Shown here piece by piece: positions 10,842 through 23,752 of a DNA stretch of 64,000 bases. Both the position numbers and the translations under genes were made by a program. The number at the start of each line of letters is the position of its first letter. The stretch's first letter is position 1. A model generated the notes under the pieces. The model saw only the letters and a list, made by a program, of their open reading frames with translations, was not told the DNA's origin and ran no database searches. The DNA is from Phragmites australis (lineage: Eukaryota; Streptophyta; Magnoliopsida; Poales; Poaceae), in contig NC_084925.1 of NCBI RefSeq assembly GCF_958298935.1, positions 10,971,001 to 11,035,000 of the forward strand. Direction: 5' to 3'.

Positions 10842-13114
10842 TGAATGTGCATCTAGCTCTTATGTGTGGTTTTAGTAATTAATGATAATACTTATGGACT
10901 AACAATATTTTTAAAGAATTGTTAGTAGGTTGTTCCATAGGTGATGCTTGGAGGAGATATATGCATCAAGATGAATGAGCTCTAGGTGATACTTGGAAGA
11001 GAAGCTCAAAGAAGATTGACAATAAACATTAAGGCTAAGTCACTTGTGGAGACTACGTAACTAAAGATATAAAATTATCAATTGAGTTTTAATGGACTAA
11101 CTCATGTGCTTTGTGCTTGAGAGTGAGTTGGTGTTAGGTTCCTTAAGAAGGTATGAGTTGAATTGAGATATTTTATATGCCAAGAGTGAAGAACAAGATT
11201 GAACTCCATATATGATAAAGTGAATTTATTGAAATATCAGATAGAAAATGGTTTTCTATGGTAAGACGATGAAGCGCAATTAAGACTCAATTGTGATGGA
11301 CCATCCGGTGGTGAAGGACAAGCAAGTGGCTTGGCGCTGAAGGACTAAGACGGTGGTGAAGAGTGAGTGAAGGGTTTGCACCAATACTGCACGAGGCCAT
11401 GATAAGCTATGGGTGATTCGCATCAATCACAAGAAGAATCAAGAAGAGATGGGGTGAATACGATATAGAAGTTGGCAACCCTTAAGGTTTGAAAGAAAGA
11501 AGTGGTACTTGAAGGTATTCAAAGACTCAAATTGGTTCAAACAATTTTTACTCTTGAATTTGAGTATAGTTATACCGCACTATTAAGAGGTATGTAACAT
11601 GAGCTATTTGTCGTGTCTCATTGCTCAAGAGTTTCTAATCAACCCAAAATGAGAGTTCGCTTTAGGAATCCGGTGCGGAAAGTGTGAAAGTTTTTGAATT
11701 AGTTTTTGGAGTGTTCATAATTTGATTCTATGTGTTTGAGATCATGAATTCAACTGGAATGTGTAGCTCTCTGAATAAGCTTTCCATAGAGTCCAAAATC
11801 GTTGAAATCAAACTTCGAGATCAAAAGTTATCACCATTTTTAGAGGCTCAATTGTGCTGAACTCGGACACTCCGGGTTTAGCTCCGAGCCTGGTGATTTG
11901 TTAGGGCCTAAGTGTTTCACCCGGATACACTCAGTTGAGCTGGAAACTCTGGGTTCTGGTAGTTGTCCGAACCGTCTGAGTTGTACTCCAGCCAGGGCTC
12001 TCGGTTATACGTTTTAGTGCCAACCCGGAGACTCTGGGTTAACCCGGATACTTCGGGTCAGTACAAAATGTTGTGTGATGGCTAGTTTTTGGGGGAAGGA
12101 TATAAATAACCCCTCACCCCCACCCTTATTTGCTACTGCTTGGGCGTGAAAGAAAACCTTCTAGAGCAAAAGGAACTCTCTCCCACTCCAATCTAGTGTG
12201 TGATTTGAGAAGAAAAGTGAGTTGGGTTGAGAGATTGAAAGATTGAGTGCAAGTGGGCTAAATCTCATCTTGAGCATTCAAGTTTATCGGGAAGAAGTTT
12301 ATCATCGTGTTTATTACTCTTGGAGCTTTGAGCTCCTAGGCGGCTAGGCGTCGCCAATGAGCACCCAAGGTTGTGGTGTGCCGTGAAAAATTTGTGAAGA
12401 CTTTGATTTCGCCTTCGGAAGGGAAGAAATCAAGAGTGGAAATTCAAGCTCAAGTGTCACCAAGCTTGGAGAGGAAAAGGGTTGAGAGAGACCCGGCTCA
12501 AGTGTGACCGAGCTCTTCAACGGATACGTAGGAACCTCTAGAGGAGGTGTCTAAACTTCGAAAAACAAATCTTGTGTCTCCTCTCTTGTTTTATTGTTCT
12601 TGAGTTCTTGCTCAATATTTATGTATATTGCTCGATCTACTTGCTCATGTTAAATTGATTGTAGGTTCTCCGTGGATCTACTTGGAATCATCATTTGGAA
12701 CACAAGATTTTATTCGATTTGAGCTAGAACTCCTTAGGTGTCCTTTAATTTTAGTTTTGAGTTCATTCTCTATTGAACCCGGAGGTTCTGGATTTAATCT
12801 GAAAACTTCGGATACTGTACAATCATATCTGAACCTGGAGTATCCGTGTCAACCCGGAGTATCTGATGAACAATGTTTTAGGATTTTCAACTAGCATTTT
12901 CTTGCATATCTTTTGCTATGAATAATCTTGGTCACACTAGGATTGTAACTTTCACACTTATTTAGGGTGATTGTGCACAAATTGAGCCTAGCATATTTAG
13001 GATTTTCACTTATGAAAAATTCGTTAGTTTATTTTTTGCTACAAGTTTAGTCCAATGGTAAAAGAGGACGAATTTTTGTAAAAATACCTATTCACCCCCC
13101 CCCCCCCCCCCTCA
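10842..13114 (+). mobile_element. Element A 5' LTR (gag-only copia-type)
   Basis: The block runs from TGAATGTGCATC to a C-rich run ending in CA, immediately before a tRNA-iMet-type primer-binding site. A TATA box (TATAAATA) lies at 12101-12108. Just upstream (about 11860-12065) is an array of near-palindromes of the ACCCGGAGACTCTGGGTT type, with more copies at 12770-12870. The R/U5 part resembles that of element D (62226-63782), including the 'GGCGGCTAGGCGTCGCC' region and the 'AAAAGGGTTGAGAGAGACC' region. No matching 3' LTR was found, so the element is truncated or rearranged at its 3' side. Confidence 0.75.
12101..12108 (+). promoter_or_regulatory. Predicted TATA box of the element A LTR
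   Basis: TATAAATA, followed by a C-rich stretch (ACCCCTCACCCCC), lies 2.3 kb upstream of nothing but the element's own gag. It sits about 40-60 bp after the last near-palindrome unit and after a GGCTAGTTTTTGGG phrase shared with elements B and D. Confidence 0.6.
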
Positions 13115-13128
13115 ATTGATATCAAAGT
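13115..13128 (+). other. Primer-binding site of element A (tRNA-iMet type)
   Basis: ATTGATATCAAAGTC directly follows the LTR end and is a degenerate match to the complement of the initiator-Met tRNA 3' end used by plant copia elements. Confidence 0.7.
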
Positions 13129-13168
13129 CAAGTCTCTCTTTTCGGGCTTTACTGCCTAGAGAGTGAAT

Positions 13169-15426
13169 ATGTTGACTAGTGGATTATTGCACATAGAACC
13201 ACTCCTATTAGATGGCTCTAATTATTTTTAGTGGAGTACTCGCATGCTATTAAATTTTAGGACCATAGGTCCTTAAATAGAGTGAGTTGTTGATGTGAGA
13301 ATTTCTTCTCCTAGTGATAAACTCTTATCAGTTGTAGAGGAAGAGAAATGCATACATCTTAATGCTCAAGCTACTAATACTTTATTTAATGCTTTGAGTA
13401 TAGATATGATTGAATCCATCTTGCAGCTTGAAGACGCTCATCTCATTTGGACTACACTTAAAGAAAGGTATGACAAGCCCAAATATGATGAAGAAGAACT
13501 TCTTCCAAAGACGTCATTTGTGGAATGCTCTACTTTATCATCACACCATGAAGAGCACCAAATGATTTCCTCATTTATTCAAGAGGATATCATTTTATCA
13601 TCCACCTCACCAATTGACAAATCCGAGCAAGGAAATGATATGGTGGGTGAGACTAGTAAGTGTTTAAACCTTCCTTTGAACTTTGACAACACTACTAGTG
13701 AAAATTCCATATCCACTAGTGTTGTTAACCCTTGCATATTATCTAGTGCAAAAATATCTATTCATCATGATTATATGGTTACTTGTTCTCATAGCGATGC
13801 ATCTATGTCTACTAGTACTTGTGAAACTAAATTTTTGAAGGAAATAGAAGTCTATGAGAGACAAAGCCTAGGTGAAGAAGCATCCACCTCTCCAATATGT
13901 TCATCTCCTCATTCCGACACCCATATGAGCCTTATGGCTAAAGGTAAAAGAAAACCGGTAAGTGAGGATAATAGTAATAGTACCATTGACGGACTTGAGT
14001 TTGGTCATTTGAGCAAAAAGAATATATATAAAATGATCAAGCTCATGCCTGTCATGGAAGGCTTAGAGGATAGCTTTGAGAGGCAAGAGAAATTCCACAT
14101 TGGGAAAATTGAGAAACTCAAAGCCTTAAATGTGAAATATGAAAAACTTTAGAAATCTCATAGTTCTTTATCTAATCTTTATGGGTATTTTAAAGTTAAG
14201 TATATCTCTTTGCCTGATAAATTAGATGTTTTGTCTCGAGTTGATTTAGAAATGCCTTATCCTAATTGCAATGTTTTATCTAAGGACAAATCTATTATTT
14301 CTCCTATTGATGATGCTTGTGCTACTAACTCTAATTCTTGTGTAGCATCTTTATAGAAAGAAAATGTTGAGCTAAGGGCTTAACTTAAAAGGCTTACTAG
14401 CAAGCATGTGAGCCTATAAGAAAATCATGATAAGCTTTTGTGCACTCATGAAGATCTTGTAGATTCTCATTCCATGCTAGAAATAGCTCATGAGGTAATA
14501 GTCATCATGGTAAAATCCTATGAACCTCATGTGAACATTCGTATATTTTCTTTGCCTAATGTAAATGTGGCATGTGCTAGTTCCAGCAATTCATTTGATG
14601 TCAACTCTATATTCAATGATGAATTTCCTACTGATCCTTATTGCTCTAAAGCTAACATTTTCCCTAGTGTTGCTTGCAATATTGATAGTAAAGGGAAAAG
14701 TAAGAATCTCAAGGATCAAGTGCATTCAAGAAGTAAAAGTGAACTTGGAGTCAATTCCAACAACAAGAATAAGAACAACAATATCAAGATCGAAGGGCAA
14801 AATCAAAAGAAGATCAAGGCTCCCATCACTTACTTCAAGTGCAAGAAAGAGGGTCATCATGTGAGAGATTGCCCTTTGAAGAAAGTAGAAAAGAAGATGA
14901 TCAAGAAAGAAGAAAATAAGAAGAATTTTGCTCACATCGAATGCTTCAAGTGCACCAATGCGGAACATTTGCCTTAAGTTGTCCTAACAAAGTTAATGAT
15001 GAAGTAACACTTCCAAGAAAGAAATCAAAAATCAACCAAAGGAAGTGTTATAGTTGTAATGAGAAGGGGCATGAAATTGGATCGTATCCTTACAAGAAGG
15101 AAGAACTTTGCAAGTCATCAACCAAAAGGCAAACCGGCAAAAAATAAAACAAGAAGCAAGACAAGAGGAAGAAAAGATCTTGTGGAAGCAAAAATCTACT
15201 TTGCTACAATTGCCGGGCAAAGGGGTATATTGGTAAAAATTGTCCCAAGGGTAACATTCCTAAGTCTAAGTCATTCAATAATGATAAATATTTTCCTAGG
15301 AAGGTTAGGAGTGGTACTTGTGTTGCTAAGGTGATTAGTTCACCTCATGTTAATGTAAGGGTCATTTGGGTGCCTAAGTCTCTTGTGACTAACCTTAAAG
15401 GATCCAACATGGTTTGGGTACTATAA
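13169..15426 (+). pseudogene. Degenerate gag of element A with four zinc-knuckle regions
   Basis: A copia-type gag (capsid/nucleocapsid precursor) that would package element RNA. Translation from the ATG at 13169 shows the PLLLDGSNYF N-terminal motif, then IWTTLKERYD (UBN2-type gag region, near 13450). Several in-frame stops interrupt it, for example near 13230, 13275, 14150, 14355 and 14417, and a one-base frameshift lies near 14968. Four CCHC-like knuckles follow at about 14830, 14940, 15047 and 15200. Three lack one ligand (Cys to Tyr at the first, Cys to Tyr at the third, His to Tyr at the fourth) and the second is hit by the frameshift. The frame ends shortly after IWVPKS. No protease, integrase or reverse transcriptase follows. 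Confidence 0.8.
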
Positions 15427-17619
15427 AGTTCTTAATTTGCTAAATAGGAACTTAGAGATGTATTGAAGACTTGGCTCACTTGAGAAGAATTTTATTGCAA
15501 ATCTCATATCAAGTTTCCTTTCAAATCATATTTCTCACCATTTGTGTAAAGAGCACCAAGTATAAAGATTATTAATCCAACATCAAGAACCAATAATATT
15601 TCGGTAACAAGTACCTACTTTGAAATATCTAGCCACCTTAACCTTGTGTAGGTGTGAGTTTTTCATAATCTTTTTATGATTGTGAACACTCAAAGTTGGC
15701 TAGGTAGATTTTTGCTTAAATGTCTACATTCTTATAAAGTGATGCGTTTAATAATGCTCTCTAGAGCAAAGTCTTGTGAGTGATGCAGGCAATGAATACT
15801 GTGTGGTGGTCATCAAGAAAAATATCAAGAAAAGATCAAGACTCATGAAAACCCCAAGCATCTTAGCTTTTTCGATATTCCAAATTGAATCTGGAGGTTT
15901 CGATCTTTGTAACCGGACATTCCGAGCTAAATTCGGAAGTTCCAAAATCTGCATAAAGTTGGAGGTATATTGAGATGAAGAAAGGAGTTAAAATTGAATC
16001 TCCACTACAAGTGCCTCGTTCAATAGCTCATCAATAATCCAAAAGATCATCCCATCAATGATTTTCAAGGAGACATTTAAAAGAAGGGTGGTAATTCTTA
16101 AAACCTCTAGTTATAATTTCTTGTGAATTTTACCTTTTGTGTCCTTGTGAGCTATATAAAGTAAAAGAATACTAGAGAATTTGTACTTGGTGATGGCTAT
16201 GAAAGATGAACTTAATCTACGTGATCTCATGGTTGTAAGTTCATTCTTGGCACAAATATTTTCTTTCTACATTCATTTTGTGCCTTAACTCAAAATATCG
16301 GGTAAACTTCTCTAGATTCTTGAATGAACTATGTGTATGTTACAAGTAATTCAAGTACTTGTATGCACATATTTAAGGGGAGCTCATCCTATATTTTGTA
16401 TTTTGAGACTAATATTTCTTCAAGTAAAATTTGTGTTTAGTCTCTTTGTGAAATGAATATCCTCAAGGATGTCAATAAGAATTGGTATTGGAGACTTGGC
16501 TATTTATTTGAAGAACTATCTAATTGTTTGAAGAGTTGAGTTATATGGAAATATATTTACTGTTTATCAAATGTCATTCTATGAAGGTAAAATTCTATAA
16601 AAATATCTTAAATTCATATTCTTGTTCATTGTGTTAGATTTTTATTCTACACAATTCTCTAGAAAGTTCTAGAACTTTGAAGTTTTGAGTCAGGTCGGAG
16701 TATCCGAGTGCTCCAAAACTCAGAGGTTCTGGGTCAGGTCGGAATATCCGAGTGCTCCAGAACTCGGAAGTTCCGGGTTGTATCCAGAAATTCCGGATTT
16801 TGAAAGTTTTTAGCTCTTTGCATGTGTAGGTTTTGTATCTATGCTTGTTTTAGATTTTATGATTATTCTAGCACGTGTAGACTTTATTACAATCTTGTCA
16901 TGCCTATATTTTATATCGATACATGTCTTGATTGCTTGCTAAGCGTACAATAAATTTGTTTCTAGTGCATCTAGCTTTTCTTACCAACTAGTATGTGTAG
17001 GTCCTATAACTAGTATGGGTAGGATGCATTGCACTTTCATTTGTTCATTGTATGGTTTTGAGTCTTATTTGATTTTATCTATCTTATTGAATTATATTTT
17101 GGCTCTTTTCGAGAAATTAAAGGAATATCACATTATGGGAGAGTATTATGCTTTGTGCATCTTAAATACCTATAAAGTGTGAATATTTGAGTAATACCAC
17201 TTAGAATTGATATCATTACTTATCTAGTATCTATGTGGTGTGTCAAGCTCAAATTTGCAAGAATCTATTAATTAATCCATATTTAATGTTAAATTGAAAC
17301 TTGTGATTCTTAGTACTTCTCTAGTGATCTTTTAATCTCAAGATTTTGATTTGAATCTTTCTTGCATTCTGATCAAATCAACTATAGTTTTTATGTATTT
17401 ATTTGTGTTAGTTGATTTTGTGAAAAATGACTTTGAAGCATGGTGTTTTTTTTTCTAAACCTTCCTCACATAATTCTTTGAAAAAAGTTGGTATATGCCT
17501 TGTTATGATTACCATCTTGTGATATCTCCATATACTATTATTTCTTATAATTGGTAATAATACAAGTAACAATCCTTATTGATCTAATATCTTTAGGTGA
17601 TGCACACTATGTTTGGCTA
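15427..17619 (+). mobile_element. Non-coding 3' part of element A and unassigned sequence
   Basis: AT-rich sequence with no pol domains on either strand. It carries more near-palindromes of the LTR type (about 15890-15950 and 16690-16795, for example CGGAGTATCCGAGTGCTCC) and a purine-rich AAGGGGAGCTC near 16375. The junction with element B near 17.6 kb is not sharply defined. Confidence 0.5.
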
Positions 17620-18850
17620 CCTTTAATAGACCATAACAAAGATCCAATATATCAAGGAAGAGAAGTCACGAAGATCAAAAAATGAGAAAGATTGAATTGG
17701 ACAAGTCTCCCAAAAAACATAGTCACCTCATGATGCAGTGAGGTCATTGCATGGTCACACACCGTATGATATGGTGATTGTGGACAACTAGTTTAGAAGG
17801 TTTTCCAGACATAGGAGATGAAGTCATCGGATAATGTGGTGTCACAGTATGATACGGTGGTCCAGTGGGATGGTGCACCATATGTCTGTTGCAAAGAGGT
17901 TGCAAGTCGAAGAGATCTAAGGTTAAGTCATTGCATGATATGGTAACCATCAGACGGTGCAGCATACTTTATTTCCTGAAGGTTTTAGACTTTGGAGAAG
18001 AAGCTCACTGCATGATGTGGTGGATTTTGACAAGGCTCCAATGTTTTAATTGAAGACCATTGGAAAGGGGTCATTGCAAGATGCAGTGACTTCACCGCAT
18101 GTCACAGTGACTCAAAATTTCGCAGATTCTTTCCCAACGTCTAGGTTTTTTTTGTTGGCTCTATATACTCCCCATCCACCAGCCATTTGAGGTTGCTCAT
18201 ACCACCACAAGGTACATATTGGAGAGGTATTTAAGCACCTTGGAGTTGAAGTTGAAGATCAATACACTAAACACAATATTAAGGACTTGATTAGTGCTAA
18301 TTTAGGCCTAGTATGCATCTAGCTAGGCGATTAGCTTAGAGTTGAATCAAGTGAGAGATCCACACTTGTTATTCTTAGTGTTTGCCTATACCTAGATAGC
18401 TTGGTGGTGGTAAGTCTTGAGGCATCTTCCAACCGAGTTTGTAGAGCAGCCATAAGCGTTGTGAGTGGGAGTGGCCCGTGCCAGACCAGTGAAACAACTA
18501 CTTCAGTCAAGATGGTGATGGGCATCTGGATACACCTAGTAGGATACCTACCAGTGTGTAGGGGTGAATTAGATAAACCAAAATCAAATTCAATCTAAAT
18601 GTGCTATAGGTTTATTCAGTGTGGCTAGTCTATCACAACAAAGTTTTACAACCTAAATTATAATCCTAGCAACTACACATGCAACTCTAAAAATGGTAAA
18701 TGCGGAAGATAAAATTATACAATATTCAAGTACATAATGTAAATGAGTTAAAGAGCGCAAACTCAGCACGACTACTTTTTTCGGTGGTATCGGAGTTGCT
18801 TCTCACCACTAATCCATGTAGGACCCCTTCACAAGGGCCAAGTTCCCCAG
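17620..18850 (+). mobile_element. Element B 5' LTR, left-truncated and internally inverted
   Basis: From about 17620 to 18555 it is collinear with the 3' LTR at 22540-23350, for example the AATATATCAAGGAAGAGAAG phrase. A TATA-like TATATACT lies at 18162. From about 18556 to 18850 the sequence is the reverse complement of the last third of the 3' LTR (about 23405-23710), including ATGTGTAGTTGCTAGGATT. So the right part of this LTR is inverted. No primer-binding site is left after it. Confidence 0.75.
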
Positions 18851-19039
18851 TTTTGCTATAGCATTGGATTGCAACTCATCTTTATCGTCTTTTGTAGTAT
18901 CATTGAGCTTACACAAAGGGTTCATGCTGACATTTACCACCCTCCAAACATCTAAATCTTTTAACTCATGATAACAAGGCATGATGATCTTTCAATGGGG
19001 GAAATTTGTGCCATTAAATGAGGAGCCCTACTTATATTC

Positions 19040-21046
19040 ATGTGTTATAATATCACTTATGCTCATTATATTTGGACCATGATCATCAAAATACATGATA
19101 GTACAAAAGATGTGTATGAAGAAAAATATCATTTTGTCATGTCTAAATTGAGTAATTTTGTCATGCTCACTCATGAAAATACTACTGACATGTACTCACA
19201 TTTAAACGTTATTGTCAATGAGCTAAATTGCATAGGCTTAGCAAAAATGGAAGATGAAGATGTTGTAAGAAAGATGCATCAAATTCTACTCTGGCTAAAA
19301 TATGATAAGATCATCACTATCCTTCACAACCCACAAAAGTTCTTAGAAAGCTCACCGCACATAAGCTTTACATGAATGAAGGGCCTTATTCATCAAGCAA
19401 CAAGAATCTTGCTCTTTCAAGGAAGCAATAAAATATAAAGATGAAGAAGAAAGAAGAGTCAAACTCATCTTTAAGTGAAGAAGAAGAAAATTATGATGAT
19501 TATGATAATTCAAGTGAAGATGAAGTTGATCTGAAAGCCATTGAAATCATGAAGAGATTAAAAAGGACTTTGAGAAAGATCAACTTCAAATTAAGGCATC
19601 CCAATTACAATCAAAGGTGTCGCCTTCACATCTATGAGGAGATAACAGAGGAAGATAAAGTGTCTTAGATGTAAAGAAAGTGGACACTACATTGAGTTTT
19701 GCCCATATCTTGCTAAGAAGATAAAAGACAAGTTCAAGGAGGAAAAGAAGTAGAAGAATAGGAAAGAGAGAAAAGACACATGCAAGCATTAGTAAGTGGG
19801 TGGATGTAGAGGATGATGCAGCTTCAAGCTCAAGCGATGATGATGAAGCAATCTTTAGCAACAGATGGGCTGCTCTCACCATCAAGGAATCAATTCCTTC
19901 ACCACTTTCTTCATCATCACGCATATGCCTCATGGCGAAAGGTAAAATTAAAAGCAATGTAAGTGATAATGACTCCGACTCTGAATCTCCTACCTATGAT
20001 GAACTTGTTAAAATAATAAATGAGCAACATAAGTCCTTAACGAAACTAACTAAGAAGTTCAATATCCTTAAATATGCCCATACAACATTTGTTACTAATT
20101 ATGAAGAATTAGCTAGCAAATATTAATTGATTGACAAGTAGTATGGAGAGCTTAATGGAAAATTTAAGGATCTTGAGCAACAACCTAAGTCCTCAAAGAA
20201 AACATCCATCTCGCTTAATCATTTTAATTCTAAGATAGATGCGTCTATTTTTTATGATGCATTAATTGATGAGTAAGTTTCACAAAACTATAACTATTTA
20301 AACTAACTATAAAAAAACAACTTTTGGAATGATTTTCACAAAACTACAAGTACTTGTGCCCCTAGTAACACAAAACTACACAAAAATAGTTTCACAAAAC
20401 TACAACTATTTTGCACAAAATAGTTGTAGTTTTGTGCAAAAAATATAGTTTTGTGTTACTAGGGGCACAAATACTTGTAGTTTGAGAAACTCGTTTTAGA
20501 AATTGTAGTTTTGTGATAGTTAGGTGCAAATAGTTGTAGTTTTGTTAAATTTACTCTTAATTGATATATCATGCTCATCTACTTGAAACGAAAATATTTG
20601 AATTGAGACTAAACCTTGCAAGTGAGAATAATGAGCTCAAGTAAGTAGAGAAACTCAAGAAGGACTTTGACCAAATGAAGCAAAGTAATGTCAAACTTCC
20701 TCAAAATATTGGTGAGCATGGGCATGAGCTTGAGTCGACAATTCACAGGATTGAATCAAGGCAAGGAAAATGGTCCCCCAATAATAAGCTTACGGAGGGA
20801 GCAAATATGACTTACTATCTATGCCATGAAGAAGGTCACAAGTCCTATCAGTGCAAGCAACTTAAGAAGAAAGAGAAGATGAAGAAAACTACCACCTCCA
20901 ACACCTCCAGCAAGAATAAGATCCAAGGCCTCCACTATCTCTTCAAGAAAAAGATGGCAAGGTGGTGGACTACAAGATTGGCATGCAAGAATGGCATCAA
21001 TAATATGAATGGCTCCAAGAAGGTATGGGTTCCAAAGACTACTTAG
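19040..21046 (+). pseudogene. Degenerate gag of element B, split by a MITE
   Basis: The first frame (19040-19375) is a UBN2-type copia gag region: YIWTMIIKIHDSTKDVYEEK, then a conserved 'MYSHLNVIVNELNCIGLAK' stretch. An intact CCHC knuckle (CLRCKESGHYIEFC) lies at 19661-19702 in a shifted frame. A SICLMAKGK-type linker lies at 19915, and a second knuckle at 20815 (YLCHEEGHKSYQC) has its first Cys replaced by Tyr. The frame ends at KVWVPKTT plus stop at 21046. Frameshifts near 19375, 19430 and 19660 and a 286-bp MITE at 20271-20556 break it. No pol follows. Confidence 0.8.
20271..20556. mobile_element. Mutator-type MITE with exact 9-bp target duplication
   Basis: A 286-bp, nearly fully palindromic element with termini GAGTAAGTTT and AAATTTACTC. 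It is flanked by TTAATTGAT at 20262-20270 and 20557-20565, an exact 9-bp duplication typical of Mutator-like insertions. It contains repeated CACAAAACTA words and no coding frame. A related copy lies at 39750-39985. It interrupts the gag of element B. Confidence 0.85.
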
Positions 21047-22258
21047 TGTCCAAGGGAATGTGAATGATTTGAAGACATTAGCTCAAATGTGAAGATGAAG
21101 TGGAGGTTCAAGCGAAAAAACAAGCCAAGTACAAGAATCAAACAAATTGGTGCAATTATTAATCATCCTATGCCCAAATCCTCTATATAAAGGTACAATA
21201 GGGTAACTAGATTCAAGTTATTTCTTATGCTTTCATCTAATCCCTATACATGTCTAAGATTTTATGATCATGTCTATTACTTGTTGCATGCTTTTACTAT
21301 TGGTATATGTTTAAAAATTCGTGCAATGACTAGGTGAACATTCATATGGTAGGTTGCTATCTATATTTTAATTCTTGTTCATAAAAAATCTACATGTTTT
21401 ATTAGTTGTACATTAAAGTTTGGCATATATGTGTCAATTCATATATTTTATATGCTGTGAGTCCGAAATATAGGGTAGTCCCCTCAACGGTCATTCATGA
21501 CAAGTTTTATGTCTCCCACAACTAACTCAATTACTTGTATCCACATATTCAGGGGGAATCTATCATATGTTTTGTGATTTTGAGACTAACATGTTTGCAA
21601 GCTTATCTTTGTTTAGTCTCATGTTTAGTGATGAAATCTCCTAATGTATACGATATTTTTCTTTACAAGTGGTTAATAGTTTATCCTTACATATTATACC
21701 ATTTATCTAACTATCTTACATAATATAGCTTAAATTTCCTCAATTGATTAAATGTTAGATTGTGCATATATTTTTCATTCCACTATATGTATACACAAAT
21801 TTTGGGGGAGTTTAGTCCATGTTATGAGCTTTCATGAATTATGATCCATATACCTTCCACATCTAAAGGCTCATGATTTGTGAAGCTCTCCATTGTGCTT
21901 TTAATATTTTTCCCTTTTTGGTGTTTGATTCTAAAGGGTGAGAATTTTTTGGACCAAAGCAAGCAAGGTGCATTTTCATCGGTATCAAGAGCACTTGCAT
22001 GATTGTAACCGAAGGGATAGAAGAGATGGTCAATCGATTAAGGGGGAGTCTGATATTCATCATGACCATAAAGGGGATGAAAAATGAAAGAAATAGGTAA
22101 GAGCAAGGTAAGCAAGTCACATGCATTATTTCAAATTTTCAATTATCTTCAATTCTTAATATGATCATGCGTCCAAGAAAGTAGTTTCATTTAATTCTGT
22201 TTTTATCTTTGATTTTGTTGTGTTGCCATCAATCACCAATCACCAAAAAAGGAGAGAT
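21047..22258 (+). mobile_element. Element B 3' non-coding region and polypurine tract
   Basis: No coding domain follows the gag stop. A purine-rich AAAAAAGGAGAGAT (about 22245-22258) lies directly before the 3' LTR and fits a polypurine tract that primes plus-strand synthesis. A further purine block GGGGGAGTTT is near 21805. Confidence 0.65.
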
Positions 22259-23752
22259 TGAAAGATCAATGACCCTAGCATTAGGTCAATGTGATTATGG
22301 TGATTAATGATAACATAGTCAATTGCACTAATATTATTTGTTAGTATAAAAATTTAAGTACCATGGATGCTATGTGATAAACTTGGGGGGGGGGGGGTTC
22401 AAAACATGCACCACAAACAGATGACCATTGAGATTAAAGTAAAGCTTCGTGAAGATTAAAGGACCTATTGTTTAGACAAGTGATTATGGTGTTGAGAGCA
22501 TCACTTGTGTAGATAGGCTTGTTTTCTTTGGTCGTACTATTAAGAGGGTTTTGGGTTATAGACCAAAGGAAGACCCAAGATATCAAGGAAGAGAAGCCAT
22601 AATGATCGGGACATGAGATGGAATGAATTGGACAAGCCCCCTCTAAAAAACATGTCATTGTATCAATAGTGTATAGATATAAGGTAGCAAAGTTTTCTTA
22701 GAGTCATCGTACCATAGAGTGAAATAACCGTATCGTACAGTGGACACCATACCGGAAGACAAAGGGTTTGTCAACTAGTGCCCCATAAAGTCAAGTTACC
22801 ATATTATACGGTGGGCCACCATATCATACGATGAGTGCAAAGAAGGCTCCAATGGTCAAATTTCTAACCGTTAGAAAGGTGATCATCATATCATACGGTA
22901 ACTAGAGTTTCTGGGCAGATTCGTCTAACAGCTAGTTTTTAGAGTTGGTCCTATAATTACTCCACCCCGGGCTATTTGAAGGGAGCTGAATCTAGAGGGA
23001 GTGTTGCTACACATATTTAAGAGCTCTTGCCACCAAAGTGAAGATATTAAAGATCAACACAATTAGCATAAGATTAAGAACTTGATTAGTGGTAGTTAAG
23101 GCCTAGTTTGCATCTAGCTAGGTGATTATCCTAGAGTTGGATCAAGTGAGTGATCCATAATTATTATTCTTAGTGTTTGCCTACACCTGGATGGCTTGGC
23201 AGTGGTGAGTATTGTGAGACCCTGCAACCAAGTTTGTGGAGCAGTCGCAAGCATCGTGAACAGGAGGAGTGTCCCATGCCGGAGCGATGAATCACTACCT
23301 TAGTGAATACAGCAGTGAGTGTACAGGCGCGCCTAGTAGGAGACCCACCGATGAATGGGGACATCTAACGGCAAGAGCTATGGAGTTAACCGAAAACAAA
23401 GCTCGACCCTTGCGAGGGGCTCCAACATGGACTAGTGGTGAGAAGAAACTCACTGATATCACGGGAAAAATCATCTTGTCGAGTTTGTGATATCTATCTT
23501 ATTTACATTCCACACTTTAATATTGCACCATTTTATCTTCTACATTTACTTTTTTCTAGAATTGCATGTGTAGTTGCTAGGATTAGAACCTACGATGTAA
23601 AACTTTGTTGCAATAGATTAGCCACACTATATAAATCTAGAGCACATTTAGATAAAAATTGATTTTATGTTTATCTTGTTGAATTGTGCTAGTTAGTTTT
23701 TAGGAACTCTAATTCACCCCACACCTTTTTAGGGTGTCGCCAGTCCTTTCTA
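22259..23752 (+). mobile_element. Element B 3' LTR
   Basis: Begins TGAAAGATCAATGACC after the polypurine tract and ends near CCTTTCTA at about 23752; the expected CA end is altered. It has a G run at 22387, an array of ACCGTATCATACGGT-type near-palindromes (about 22700-22915), a phrase AACAGCTAGTTTTTAGAG (22928), and a TATA-like TATAATTA at 22952. It is partly matched by the rearranged 5' LTR at 17620-18850. Confidence 0.75.
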
